This document shows positions 12,737 to 28,850 of a stretch of 64,000 nt of DNA, piece by piece; the first letter of the stretch is position 1, and every line of letters starts with the position of its first letter. The position numbers were made by a program, and so were the translations under genes. The stretch is from Halicephalobus mephisto. Its lineage: Eukaryota > Nematoda > Chromadorea > Rhabditida > Panagrolaimidae. The notes beneath the pieces are model-generated. The model was not told where the DNA came from and did no database searches. It saw nothing but the letters and a program-made list of their open reading frames with translations. The stretch spans positions 53,252 through 117,251 of the forward strand of contig SWDT01000253.1 of NCBI GenBank assembly GCA_009193035.1, written 5' to 3'.

Positions 12737-13950
12737 TCCGATTTCCCAATGGAGCAATCAGTCGAATAATTGATTGTCTGTCCAGTTGTATCTGAAACAA
12801 AAGAAATTCGACTTTTTTAACGACACGAAGGTCCCAATTTGATAGAAAATTGATTTGTTCATGTTATTTTGTAAAAAATTCACGAATTTAATGCATTTTT
12901 GAAAATATTTCGAATTAAACTTTTTCAAAAATAAAAAAAAATTTAAAAATATTATAAAAAATTAATAAAGAATTTTTATTTTTTATAAAAATATTTAAAA
13001 TTAAAGTAAATTGAATTTTTGGAAACTTTCAGGCCTCGAAGTAATTTCATTCAAAATTTTTAAAAAATTTAATAAAATAATAAGGATCAACTATATAAAA
13101 AAATATAAAAATATATTTAAAGTTTTTAAATTTTAATTAAAATAGGAAAATTAAATTTTTAAAATTTTGAAACAAATTTATTCAAAATTAAAAAAAAAAT
13201 TTAAAAAATAATAAAGATCAATTACATCGAGAAATCACAAAAATACATTTAATATTTTTTATTTTTTATATAAAATTGAATTTTTAGAAGTTTTTAAAAT
13301 TTCGAAACGACTTTATTCAAAATTTAAAAAAAAAGAAATTAAAAAAAATAATAAAGATCAATTACATCGAAAAATCACAAAAGTACATTTAAATTTTTTA
13401 ATTTCCTAATATATAAAAATTAACTTTCATTAAATTTTTAAAAGGTCCTTAACTCCCGAAACAACTTCATTCAAAATCGAAAAAAAATCTTTAGCAAACA
13501 ATAAAGATCAATTTCATCAAAAGATCACAAAAGTACATTTAATATTTTTTATTTTTTAAATAAAATTGAATTTTTAGGAAGTTTTTAAAATTTTGAAAAG
13601 ACTTTATTCAAAATTTTAAAAAGAAATTTAAAAAAATAATAAAGATCAATCAAATCGAAAAATCACAAAAGTACATTTAATATTTTTTATTTTTTATATA
13701 AAATTAAATTTTTGGAAGTTTTTAAAATTTTGAAAAGACTTTATTCAAAATTTAAAAAGAAATTAAAAAAAATAATAAAGATCAATTACATCGAAAAATC
13801 ACAAAAGTATATTTAATATTTTTATTTTTTATTTTTTATATAAAATTGAATTTTTAGGAAGTTCTAAGTCCTGATGCGACTTTATTCAAAAATTTAAAAA
13901 AAGTTTAGCAAATAGTGAAGATCCATTTCATCAAAAATCACAAAGGTACA
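12737..13950. repeat. tandem array upstream of ccm-2, unit about 140 bp, about seven copies
   Basis: The motif aataataaagatcaattaca (with variants) recurs near 13078, 13207, 13349, 13497, 13635, 13771 and 13909. Each is followed by a caaaagtacatttaatattt block and an ACTTTATTCAAAATTT block. The period is 136-148 bp. The array fills the region between the ccm-2 start exon and the non-AT island at 13970. Confidence 0.8.
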
Positions 13951-13959
13951 TTTAATACT

Positions 13960-14230
13960 TGACGATTTTTCTATTATGGAAAAAACAGACGAGTAAAGAG
14001 GAAAAATAACCCAGCAAACAGGCTGCTTCCTGCCAGGCGTGTGTCTTTTTGCTTTTTCTCTCTTGTTTGTTATGTGATGTTTGTATTTTTCTGTCCAACT
14101 CTCTCCAGATGAAAGAGGGACCAGGTTGTCCTCCCGTGTTCCTGATGTCCCCCCTGTTCACGACGTTGTCCGTCAACTGACGAAACATGAACCCAAGGTG
14201 CGCGGGAGACTGGGCGTGGTCTTCATTTCT
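13960..14230. promoter_or_regulatory. GC-normal island: candidate ccm-2 5' exon/promoter or upstream plus-strand exon
   Basis: This 270-bp block stands out from flanking AT-rich repeats. On the minus strand it is open for 78 codons from ATG 14188 and could be a 5' untranslated exon of ccm-2, whose coding start exon has an acceptor upstream. On the plus strand an acceptor (CTCTCTCCAG, about 14108) and an AAG/GTGCGC donor (about 14203) bracket an open 29-codon stretch, RGTRLSSRVPDVPPVHDVVR and on. I cannot decide between strands. It lies where divergent promoters for ccm-2 and the otopetrin-like gene would be expected. Confidence 0.35.
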
Positions 14231-16605
14231 TATTTTTTATAACATTCCAAAGTTGAAAACACAATTTTAAATAAAAAATTCAACAATTTCAAATAAAAAA
14301 TTCAGCAATTTCAAATATACAAAACTTCGAAAAACCCAGGTATAAAAGTTTTTTAAAAAAATAAAAAAAAAATTTAAAAAAATAAAAAAAATAAAAAAAA
14401 TTTATAAATTTAAAAAATTTTTAAATAAAAATATTTTTTTAAAAATAAATTTATAAATTTTTTCGAAAATTATCTAGTTTTGGAACTTTTTGGGAAATAT
14501 GAAAATAAATTTTTATAAAAAAACAAGATAGTTAAAATCGAAGTTTGAGCGTACTCAAAAAATTTTTATTTACATTGGAAATTTTTCAATTTTTTGCAGA
14601 AATTGCAAAAAATAGAAAATTAAATCAAAATTTTTAAATATAATTTTGAAAATTTTTTGAGAATTTTAGAATTTAAAATTCTTTAAGAATTTAGAAAATT
14701 CTGAAATCTTTAAAAATTTAGGAAATTCTAAAAATTTTTAATTTTGAAAATTCTGAAATTTTTAAATTCAAAGAATTCTAAAATTTTTAAGAATTTAGAG
14801 AATTCTGAAGTATTTTGGAGTTTTATAAAGGATTCTGATAATTTTTAAGAATTTTCAGAATGTTCCAGAATCCAATAAAAATCCCGAAGTTTTTAGAATA
14901 TTTCAGAATTTAGTAAGTTTCGAAATTTTCAGTAATTTCGTAGAAAATTATGAAATTTTAGAATTCAATGGAAAATTTTAAAGACTTTCAAAATTTCCAG
15001 AATCTTCTGCAACCCAACGAAAAATTCTAAAATTTTATAAAGGATACTGTAGCCTACCGTAATTTTGCCAAAGTTCTGGAGCACTTTAGAATATTGAAAA
15101 AGATTACATAGACTTCCAGAATCCCGTCAAAATTGCTGTAACTTTTGAGAATCTTGCTGAAAATTTCGAAACTTTCAAGAATCTTGTCGAGACTTCTGAA
15201 ATTTTCCAGAATTTGTTGAAAATCTATGAAATCTACCGTAACTTCGTCGAGACCTAGAACCTTCCAGAGTTGAGTAGAAGTTTCCGAAATTTTCCAGAAT
15301 TTGTTGAAAATTTATGAAATCTACCGTATCTTCGTCGAGACTTCTGAAACCTTCTAGAATTTCGCAAAAGTCTTCAGAATCCAGTATAAGCTTCTGAATT
15401 TTTTCAGAAATTCACAGAGCTTTGAAAAATCAAAGATTAATGACTTGGAAATTTAAAACGAAAAAATTTGAAATTTTCGGGGATTTTCTGAAAATTCAGA
15501 GCGAAACGGTTTCTAAAAAATATTCATTTTTTATAATAATGCGACTATTCAGGGATATCCGTCATATTATTATGTTAATAAAGATGCCATTAACGTTTCA
15601 AGACCTTGGTGCTACAACTTCCCCTGAGGGCATTGGGGATAATTGACATCAGCATTATGTACGAAACAATTTTCAGACATATTCAATTAATAAAAAAATA
15701 AAAGTTAATTTTTCTTCGGAAACGAATAAAAAAAAATTCTTAAAAAATTTAGAATTTAAAAAAAGTATAATTACTTTTTCGAATTTAATAAATAATAAAA
15801 TTTTTAATTTTTGAAATTTTGAAATATAATTTTTTTTGAAATTTAATAATAAAATCTAAAAAATCATTTTTGAAATTTAATAAGTAATAAAATTTTTAAT
15901 TTTTTAAAATTTTGAAATATAATTTTTTTGAAATTTAATAAATAATAAAATTTAAAAAATCATTTTTAAATATTTCTGAAAGTTAATAAATAATAAAATT
16001 TAAAATATTTTTTAAAATATGTTTGATTTTTAAATATTTTTGAAAGTTAATAAATAATAAAATTTAAAAAATCATTTTTAAATATTTTTGAAAGTTAATA
16101 AATAATAAAATTTAAAAAATATAATTTTCAAAAGCCATAGGTCATTTTCGCTTGAGGAAGTAATTATAATTTTTATCGTAACTTATTAAATAATATAATT
16201 TAAAAAAAATTAAAAAATCAAAAATTAAAAATTAAAAATCATAGATCTTTTTTTAAATATAAATATTTTTATAAAAATTTATTAAATATTGAAGTTTTTT
16301 AATTTAAAAATTTAATAATTATTTTTCATTAAAAATTTTAAAAAATAAAATTTAATTTTTTAAATTTTTGAAAAAATTTGAATTTAATCAATTTTCGAAC
16401 ATGTTTATTTTTAAAAAATTAAGTTAATTATTGATTTTTTTCGAATTTTTAAACATGATTATTTTTAAAAATTTCCAAAAAAAAATAAAATTTAAATGTA
16501 ATCAATTTTCGAACATGTTTATTTTTTTTATTTGATGACATAATTATAACGGAACTGTCGGTTTTTCACACTTGTTTTATGTTTAATGAGGTGATTATAA
16601 AAATA
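14231..16605. other. AT-rich intergenic region
   Basis: Upstream flank of the otopetrin-like gene. It includes degenerate aatttctagaatt repeats (14600-15420), a small less AT-rich patch at 15540-15660 with short open frames on both strands, and a tandem repeat at about 15840-16130 (unit 55-60 bp, GAAAGTTAATAAATAATAAA). No gene is supported. Confidence 0.5.
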
Positions 16606-19600
16606 ATGGCAATATGTGACTTCATCAAGACCGAGATCGAGAAAAATGAAAAATGCACTGTGAACCGCAAGCAGAGGTATTTATACACAAAAATGATACA
16701 TTAAAACAGCTCTAATGCATCGGATACATTGTATTTAATATATCGATACGTTGAAGCTATTATATCCGATACATCAGAGCTGTTTTAATATACCGATATA
16801 TAGAATATAATACATCAATGTTAAATTTCATATATCGACACATTGAATACAATGTATCTGATATATCAAAGTCGTTTCGATGTATTCATATATTATATAC
16901 AATGTACCGATATCAACTTAATATATCTACACATTGAATACAATGTATCTGATATATCAAAACTATTTTAATATATCCATACATTATATACTATACACCG
17001 ATATTAACTTAATATATGTATATATTAAATGCAAGGTATTGTATACATCAGAGTGGTTTTAATGCACCAACAAACTAAATACAATGTGTCCGATATTAAC
17101 TTAATATATCACCATATTGAATACAATATATCTGATATATCAAAACTATTTTAATATATCCATACATTATACATCATATACATTTTTTGTAGGTATAAGG
17201 TAATTACTGTATATCTAAACTACTTTTGAAGACGGTTCGGTGAAGTACTAAGTACTAAAGTGGTGTGATTTTGCATTCTCAATCTTACACATCAGAAATT
17301 CTCCAAAAATTCGCCTAAATAAATAAAAAATTTGGAAATAAATTAAATTTATGGTTTTTGCTACTTAATTATTCGCTTGTTCTGGAACTTTGGAAAGTCC
17401 CGACCAAAAGGCAAAATTTATTGTGTCTAAAATTGTTCAAATATACACAGGATCCGTCTCGATATGAAAAGTAATAAAAATAAAGATTGATAAAAATTTT
17501 ACGAGCTTTATTGCTCCGGATCGTGTTAGTTGGAAGCAGCAGTTCAAGGATCCAAACATGAAGAAGGAAATTAAATGGATTTTCCACATCCATCATATTT
17601 GTGTCGTTTTTTTGTATGTAATTTTTCTTTTGTGTATTTTTTTGAATTTGTATGTTCTTCTAAGCAGAGATGACACTATTTATTATTTGCGAATTTATCA
17701 TGCGGTATGATTTTCAAAATTGTCAAAATTAAAAATTAAAAATTAGAATCTGTAAAAAATTTCGAAACATTTCAGATACTGTAGATTTTCAAATTTTTAG
17801 GAATTAAGCTTCTGGAGTCATCCGAAACTCAATTTAGATTTTTTAAATTTTTGGAAATTTGTAAAAATTAAAAAAATTTTTGAAAATTTCAGTGATTTCT
17901 TAGAATCTTGTAGAAAGTTTTGGAATTTCATAGAAATTTCCGGAATCTTCCAGAATCTACCGTAATACTTTGGAAAATTTTGAACTTTTCTGAATTTTGC
18001 AGAAAGTTATAATTTTTCACATGGTTCTAGAAGATTCTGAAGCCGTTTGGAACTTCATATAAACATCTACAGAATTTCATGAGATTCTTCAAAACTTACA
18101 GAATCTCAGATTTTTGTAGATTTTTATTAATTTTCAGAATCCAATGAAAGTTTCTGAATTTTAAAAAAACCTTCAGGATTTTGTGGAATTCAATAAAAGC
18201 TTCCGGGATCTAGTGGAAAATTCCGAAGTGAATATTTGTAACTTTAAATTTAAAAAATCTCTAAAAATTCACTTTGAAATTACTTTGTAAAAAATGTAAT
18301 TTTTGATAATTTTATATTTTTGCAGATCGTCGGTGGATTGATGGTTTGTTGTTGTGTCGTGATGGCGGAGTTCATGTGGAGAACCCGGAATCTTCCAAAA
18401 CTGGACAGTCCACACGAAATGCCAGCACCTGCTTTGTATGGAGCTGTATTTTTGACCGTGGGGATCGTGTTGGGATATTCTTACAACATGATCTTCAATT
18501 ACGCTTTTTCCGATTGCGACAAATTAGTTGATGCCATATATGGATCAGAGTATTGGCTTGACGTTTTTTATTCTTGTTTGATGATAGTTTTTTGCGTCAC
18601 AGCTCTGCTTTATGTTCTTCATCGATCGTATTACGGTGCCATCAATACTCATCTCGACAAAGTCGCCAGACTCTGGGTAAATCTGACGATTACTATAGTT
18701 TGGATCAAAGTTGTTATTTACAAAGGTTATCTTTCACATCAGGTTCGTCTTGATTTAAAAAATATATTATGGATAATTTCGCGCATTTTTGACGTAGAAA
18801 AATGATTATTTAGTGTTGGATCGTCGCTGGGAGCTCCTGATCCGTGTGTAGATGAGAAATATATAAAACAACTTTATAAGGCCCAAGACACGAGATAAAT
18901 CACAACTCTACAAAATTATTGCGTAATTTTAAAAAAACCACCAATCCGCAATCGTACGCCTTTCGTTGGTCCTCAGGCTATTTCTCTTCGGGACCGAAGT
19001 TATACAAGCTTCCACTCAAATAGATAGTGTGCAATCCAACATTTAGATTTTTATAAAAAACACGTACAATGGAGTTACTGAACTTGTGGATTCTGAATCT
19101 GACATCAGAATCTTCCTTTAATATCTGACTTCAGAAGTTGGTGTTTGGAGAAAATTTGGAGATCTCAGGAAATAGATATTATTGAAAAAAATAAAATTGA
19201 TTGAACTTTATCTCATGGACTTATGGTATCTCAAACTTCAAAACCCAAAATTTCGAAAAATAACATCCAATTTCAACGTCAGATTCAGAACTCACGTGTT
19301 TGATCACTTCATTCTAAGTACTTTTTGTTCGAATTTAGGGACATTTAAATTTCCGAACCGGATTTCCACATTTAGAAGTCCAAAGTTGCCTAAAATGCAT
19401 ATTTTTATTGGTTATTTTATGACAGTAGCAAATTTATTATCGCTACTGACACCGGAATTAGTTTATCAGCTCCATCTACGGTTGAAGTACTATCATTAAA
19501 AACTTCAGGAACTCTGTAAAAGAAAAGAACTCGAGGGATACTGGTGTCCGTCGATCAAACGGTACTACAATTGCGATCCTTACACCGATTTGGACGGGAT

Positions 19601-21592
19601 GCAAGTTATATGGTACTACATTAACAAAGGTCTTCTGAGTTCTGCTGTGATTTCGTGTGCTTCTGAATTCTTCCCTGTTTTGTTGGTTGCTCATTGGTTG
19701 AGTTGCGGAGGAGCTGAGGAAAAAGCAGAAGATCTATTAAAACGTAGACAATTGAGACTTGGGGTTAAAGGTCTTTTGAGGGAATTCATGAAGGACATTT
19801 CCCGAGTTTACGCCGAGAAACCCGTCCTCAAAGCCCCCAGACTTCGGCCTTCTATGAATCTCAAAATCTGGCTTAATTTCATCGTCATCATAGCTACAGT
19901 TGCCATGATTGTCAGATGGTTTATTTTTTTCTATTATACGATAGATTTCGATTATCTAAGTTCCATCGATTGGATGACGAACGAATACATAATGGTTGGG
20001 TCCAATTTTTGTTTGATCGTCATGTTTGTTTCGGTTTGCATAATTCCGAAATTTATGTCCATGATATCTATGATTATAGGTGTACAGCTGGTCCCGGAGA
20101 CTCAGCAATGACAGACTTGACGCTCATCACAAAGCGGAAGCGAGAGGAGACATCATTATTCTGTTCGGTTGCGTCATTATTTTAACGATCAAATACATTC
20201 TCCAGATTCTCGAATTGGTCTATCAATATCGCGATCATTTTATTTCTTTGGAACACTGTATTTTACACGCCGTATCTTTGACGTTTGTGGAGGTTTGGAT
20301 TTTTCGCAGTATTCAGTGCTCTGTTTCATCAAAATCGAAACTCAGGGTTCGAGGTCGAAATTCTAATTTTTTATATTAAAAAACAAATTTTTCCATTTCG
20401 AAAATCTATTTCATCTAAATTGATAATTGAAATTTGATATTTTTGTTTTATCAAAGTTCGAACTTATCGTTCTAGGACAAGACTTGAAGATAATATTTGA
20501 ATTCGAAAAATCCAAATATCGAGTTTTATTAATTTAAACAAAACAGATTTTTTGAAGCAGAAGAATTTCGTAAATGTTCTTCCAGCAAAAAAAGTCGGAA
20601 TTTTAACCCTGAATTTCGACAAAATGGGGTTTAGAATTGATTAAAAGTGGAATATCATAGATTTCAGAATCTCTGAAAATTCAAATATAACTTTTAGAGT
20701 TTTCTAAAGCTTAGTAGAAGAATATCAATTCTTTAGAATTCTTATGGGAATTTTCAGAATCCTAGAGAACTTAGTAGAAAATTTTAGAATTTTTAAAAAT
20801 TTAAATAGAGCTTTTAGAATCCTAAAGAACTTAGATTCTAGAATTTTTTAAAATTTAAATAAACCTTCAAGAATCCTGCAGAATCTCCTGGAAGATTCTT
20901 ATATTTTTAAAATTCTAACAGAAAATTTGGAACCTTCCAGAATCCTATGAAAACTTTTAGAACTATCTGAATCCTGAAATTTCGGAGATTTCTAAAAAGT
21001 CCCGAAAATTGATTTTTGAAAAAAATTTTAATTTTTGTAAAATGTGATTATTTAGATCAGTCAATGGCTACAGTACCTCTGTGTGAGACGTGTTCTTGCT
21101 CTCAGTGACAGAGATTGTCGAGCTACAAGACACTTTTTGCCTACCGTCGCTCTGGGGGGATTTATCTCTGGATGGATCCACTTCGGGATCACTTTCCTGG
21201 ACACTTTGACGATCAAGTATCAATTAACCGATGAGAATTTTAAATTCAGCGAAGTCACTTTGATTTCAATGATCTTCACTCAGACCTTGTTCCCGGCGGA
21301 TTACCTTTATGCCTTTACAGTATCCTGCAGTTGGTCCGAGTTGATCCTGAGGTACAAGGAGATGGGCACGTTCCAACTGGGCACCCCGAGGCTGGTCTCA
21401 TCCGAACTCGTCAAAAAACTTCTAGAAGGCGACGAATCCCCGACATTCATCCACAGAGCTCTTCACTACGCCAGAACCAGGGCCATAACGAGGCAATCCA
21501 CGGATTCCAGAAGTCCAGAAGGCATCCAGAGGAGCAGCATCGAAGACAATCCAGAATCCACAGGAGATTCAAACCGTTCAACTCAATTGTAA
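16606..21592 (+). CDS. otopetrin-like 12-TM proton channel
   Basis: Six exons join in phase: 16606-16676, 17506-17704, 18326-18742, 19509-20033, 20080-20322 and 21056-21592, giving about 663 aa. Twelve hydrophobic segments are visible: one in exon 2, four in exon 3, three in exon 4 (the last runs into exon 5), two in exon 5 and two in exon 6. Family signs are the KVARLWVNLTITIVWIKVVI segment, matching the otopetrin ARFxLxHxxATNxxxW stretch, and SEFFPVLLVAHWL where otopetrins have EYSLIxxxxxYxxW. Otopetrins are plasma-membrane proton channels, and nematodes have several (otpl genes). The soluble tail after TM12 is Ser/Arg-rich. The intron 20034-20079 is only 46 nt. The 20322 donor is chosen by phase and is less certain. 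A multi-TM chemoreceptor is the main alternative. Confidence 0.7.
16690..17190. repeat. TA-rich repeat of tatatcgatacattgaatac units in otopetrin intron 1
   Basis: About seven degenerate copies of a 55-70 bp unit containing aatatatcgatacattgaat and acaatgtatctgatatatca, in both orientations. The same motif appears at 22622-22710 between two MITE-like copies, so it is a dispersed family. Confidence 0.7.
18743..19508. other. otopetrin intron 3 with a non-AT stretch
   Basis: Positions 18820-19180 have near-normal composition and short open frames, but reading through them from exon 3 meets stops, and the phase-0 join 18742/19509 is clean. Part of it (gctgggagctc) loosely resembles the dispersed family C repeat. 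I call it intron. Confidence 0.5.
20323..21055. other. otopetrin intron 5
   Basis: AT-rich, with degenerate agaattctngagaatcctag-type repeats at 20640-20990. No feature called. Confidence 0.5.
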
Positions 21593-21824
21593 AATTCCAA
21601 TTTTTTTGTAGCAATATTTGCGAATTTTAAAAAACAAATAATATTATTTTCAGGAATTATAAAAATAAAAAATATATACAACGACTTTCAAAATTTTTAA
21701 ATTTAAAAAAAGCAAAAATTTGTGATGACAGATGTTTGTGAAAAAAATCGTTCAAAAATTTTGAACGAAAAAATTTAAAAAATACAGTAATATGTAAAAT
21801 GAAGCAAAAAAAATCCAAAAACAA

Positions 21825-25480
<3,656 letters not shown>

Positions 25481-27341
25481 TTAAATTATTAAGGTCGTTT
25501 CACGGTCGGCGTCACGAAAACAAAACCATCCTATTCAAAAACGAAAATAAATATAATTCCGAAATTCTCTCAACACGAAATTTCAAAAATTATTTCGAAT
25601 TTCTTCCAAAATAAAAACTTTAAAAACTAATGTCTTTAATTTTATATAATTCTACAATATTACTAAAAAACGAAAATAAATATAATTCCGAAATTCTCCC
25701 AACACGAAAATTTCAAAAATTATTTCAGAATTCTCCCAACACGAAAATTTCAAAAATTATTTCGAAATTCTTCCAAAATAAAAATTTTAAAAACTAATAT
25801 CTTTAATTTTATATAATTCTACAATATTACTAAAAAGTAAAAATAAATATAATTTTGAAATTCTCTCAACACGAAATTTTTGGGATTTTTATTTAAAACA
25901 TTTTAAAATGTCTCGACACGAAATTTATAAAAAATTAATATTTTTAATTTTAGATAATTCTACAGTATTATGAAAAATTTAAAAATAAATATTATTCTAA
26001 AATTGTTGAAAAACTTTTAATATTTTCGATTTTACGATTATCTTATTAAAAATTAAATATTGTTTCGAAATTCTTCCAACGAAAATTTTTGGAATTTTTA
26101 TAGAAATTTCCAAAATTGGAAGTTTTAAAAGTTTAATGAATTCTGAAAAGTTTTAAAATTTTAAAAAGATTCTAGAAATATCCAAAAATTTTCATAAAAT
26201 TCAAAGAACTTTTATGAAAATTTCGGTTTTATGAAATTTTGGAAATTTTTTAATCTAAAATTTCAGAAATTTTGTAAACTTTAAATTTCGAAAGTTTTTT
26301 AAATTTTAGATTTTAGAAATTTTGTAAATTTTAGAAATTTTTAAATATTTCAGAATTTTCTAAAGGACTCTAGTGGGATTTAAAGAATTTATGAAATTTT
26401 AGAAGCTTATGAAATAGTTTAAAATTTTGAAAATTATAGAATTTTTCGGAAGCTTTCAAGGAACTTTAAAAAATTACAGAATCTTCTATTTGATTTCTGA
26501 AGATTCTAGAATCCTGCACTGAACTCCATAGAATTCTGAAAACTTGTTAGTTCCCAGAAAACTTCAGAATCTTCCGTGAAATTTTTAAAGATGTCAGAAA
26601 CCTACATTAAATAATGAAATATTCTAAAACTTTCCACGACATTTTCAAAGACAACTGAATCATCCATGAAATTTCCAAAAGTTCAGAATTTTCTATTAAT
26701 TTACAGAAGATTTCAAAAATTTCTATAAAATTCTAAAATTTCAGAAATTTTAGAAATTTTTAAATATACAGAATTTTGGGAATTTTTAAATTTACTGAAT
26801 TTTGGGAATTTTTAAATATACAGAATTTTGGAAAATTTTAAATTTACTGAATTTTGGGAATTTTTAAATTTACTGAATTTTAGAAAGTTTTGGAAATTTT
26901 TACGAGATATTCGTGAATGAAAATCCAGGAAGTCATCATGAGTTGGATATTATTCAGATTGACAGCAAGAAGCCTCAGGGCTATCCCCCATTTTCGACTG
27001 TTGAGAATTTTTCAGAAACATTACTCATTTTTTAAATTTTTTTTTCAGAAAAATTTTTTTCAGAAAAAAATTTTAAAACCGAAAAAACAGACAGATGTAA
27101 TAAATATCAAATTATTTTAAAATTCAGAAAAATTAAATACAAAATTGATTTCTTGAGGTAAATAATTAAATTGCTACAAAAAAATTGGAAATGAAAGTTT
27201 TCAGAAAATTTCTAAATTTAGACAAAAAAGAAAAAAATTATTATTTTTCAAAAATATTTTTCTGGAAATTTTAAAAAGTTCGAAAAATTATATCACTTTT
27301 AAGAAAATAAAAATTTTTTGAGTGTAAATTGCGGAATTTAG
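25481..27341. other. AT-rich region without a supported gene
   Basis: Contains three to four diverged copies of a block with cgaaattctctcaacacgaaa (25560-25880) and degenerate agaattttgggaatttttaa repeats (26760-26890). A small non-AT patch at 26915-27010 is open on the plus strand (65 codons) without splice sites or homology. Confidence 0.5.
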
Positions 27342-28010
27342 GTAAAGTAAAAGAAAAAGAGGAAAACGCGAGTCGATTTCGATAGTTGCCAGATTTGCCT
27401 TTTTTCTTTTTTCATAAACCTCTCTCTCCTTTGTGCGGGAATTTAAACATAAAAATTACATTATTACAAAAAAGTGAAAACAAGAATTTTAAAAAAGTTG
27501 TTTTGATGCTAATTTCTCTGAAAACTGAAATTTTAGGTGGAAAAGAACGAAAAAACGCGAGTCGATTTCGATAGTTGCCAGATTTGTCGTTTTTTCTTTT
27601 TTCATAAACCTCTCTCTCCTTTGCGCGGGAATTTAAACATAAAAATTACATTATTACAAAAAAGTGAAAACAAGAATTTTAAAAAAGTTGTTTTGATGCT
27701 AATTTCTCTGAAAACTGAAATTTTAGGTGGAAAAGAACGAAAAAACGCGAGTCAATTTCGATAGTTGCCAGATTTGCCTTTTTTTCTTTTCACAAATTTT
27801 TTTACTTTGCGCGGGAATTCAAAAATTCTTCAAGTTACATTATTACAAAAACAAATTTCTCAAAGTTATCTGAGTATGAATTTCGGGAATATTTCGAAAT
27901 CCTAGAATTTAGACAAAAATGAAAAACATCGGTTTTGATAAAAATGCCAGATTTACTGTTTTTCATTTTTCACAAAGTTTTTTACTTTTCGCGGAAACTT
28001 AAAAAGTTCA
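27342..28010. repeat. family G tandem repeat, unit 187 bp, three copies plus a diverged tail
   Basis: Units start near 27345, 27535 and 27722 with aaaacgcgagtcgatttcga, followed by tagttgccagatttgcc, a T-rich block and cctctctcctttgcgcggga. Two copies are nearly identical and encode matching spurious frames. The tail (27850-28010) matches 23930-24070 closely, so the block is duplicated on both sides of the cmk-1 5' end. Confidence 0.85.
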
Positions 28011-28068
28011 AAAAATTATATCTTTTAAAGATTATTTTTATTCAAAAAATTATCGAAGGTAAATGCGC

Positions 28069-28850
28069 CTAAACGCCGAGCCACTGTAAGTGATATTTGA
28101 CATTTCGAAGCAAGACGGGCTTATCTGTGACGGTTATCAATCCGTCATTGATCGAGGGACTGTTTGAATCTTTTGAATTTAAATTTCTCAAAAAATAAAA
28201 ATTCCCGATTGTTCAAAAACAAACATAATTGAAATATTTCAAAATTACAACTTAGAAGATAAATATAGACAATTTAAATTGCCCTTTTTATTTTTCAAAA
28301 AATAACTTTTAAGTTTCGAAATCTTTTATTTTTTTAAATTTAAATTTAAAAGTTTTAATAAATATTTGAAACTTTTTAAAAATATCAATTTTTAAGATTT
28401 TTTAAAAAATAATAAATTTTAATTTTTGTGATTTTTTATTTTTTTATTTTAGAAAAAGTGAATTTTAATTTTTATAATTTTTAATTTTTAGAAAAAATAA
28501 ATTTTAATTTTTGGAAGTTTTTTTTAAAAATGAATTTTGATTTTTGTAATTTTTTATTTTTAGAAAAAGCGAATTTTAATTTTTGGAAGTTTTTTATTTT
28601 TTAAAAATAAATTTTAATTTTTGGAAGTTTTTTTTAAAAATGAATTTTAATCTTTGTGATTTTTTATTTTTAGAAAAAATAAATTTTAATTTTAAAAATG
28701 CTATAGTTTTTACATGTAACAAGACACCTTAGCTGAGGGTGGAAAATCCGTTTCCGGAGCTGTTGCAGAAAGTTTAGGAACAATGGAACAAAGGGAAGAC
28801 TCATAGAAACCACGACTACCATAATAGACCCAAGTTTCCAAAATCACGAA
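28069..28850 (-). CDS. unrecognised small gene or 3' exons on the minus strand
   Basis: The last exon, 28069-28159, follows a CAAACAG acceptor, reads PSINDGLITVTDKPVLLRNV and on, and ends WLGV then TAG. The upstream block 28714-28850 is open in two frames. One reads ETWVYYGSRGFYESSLCS and on and reaches a phase-2 donor at 28714 that joins the last exon. The other starts at an ATG (MVVVVSMSLPFVPLFLNFLQ) and uses an AG/GTGTCT donor, also in phase 2. Both joins are grammatical. No known domain. Confidence 0.4.

Noticed and set aside
13952..14188. 78-codon minus-strand ORF as first coding exon of ccm-2
   Set aside because: The ccm-2 start exon has an in-frame stop upstream of ATG 12736, so this block cannot be translated in frame with it; at most it is 5' UTR.
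20034..20105. Frameshift in the otopetrin-like gene
   Set aside because: An apparent frame change near 20090 disappears when the 46-nt intron 20034-20079 is removed; the membrane segment then reads through.
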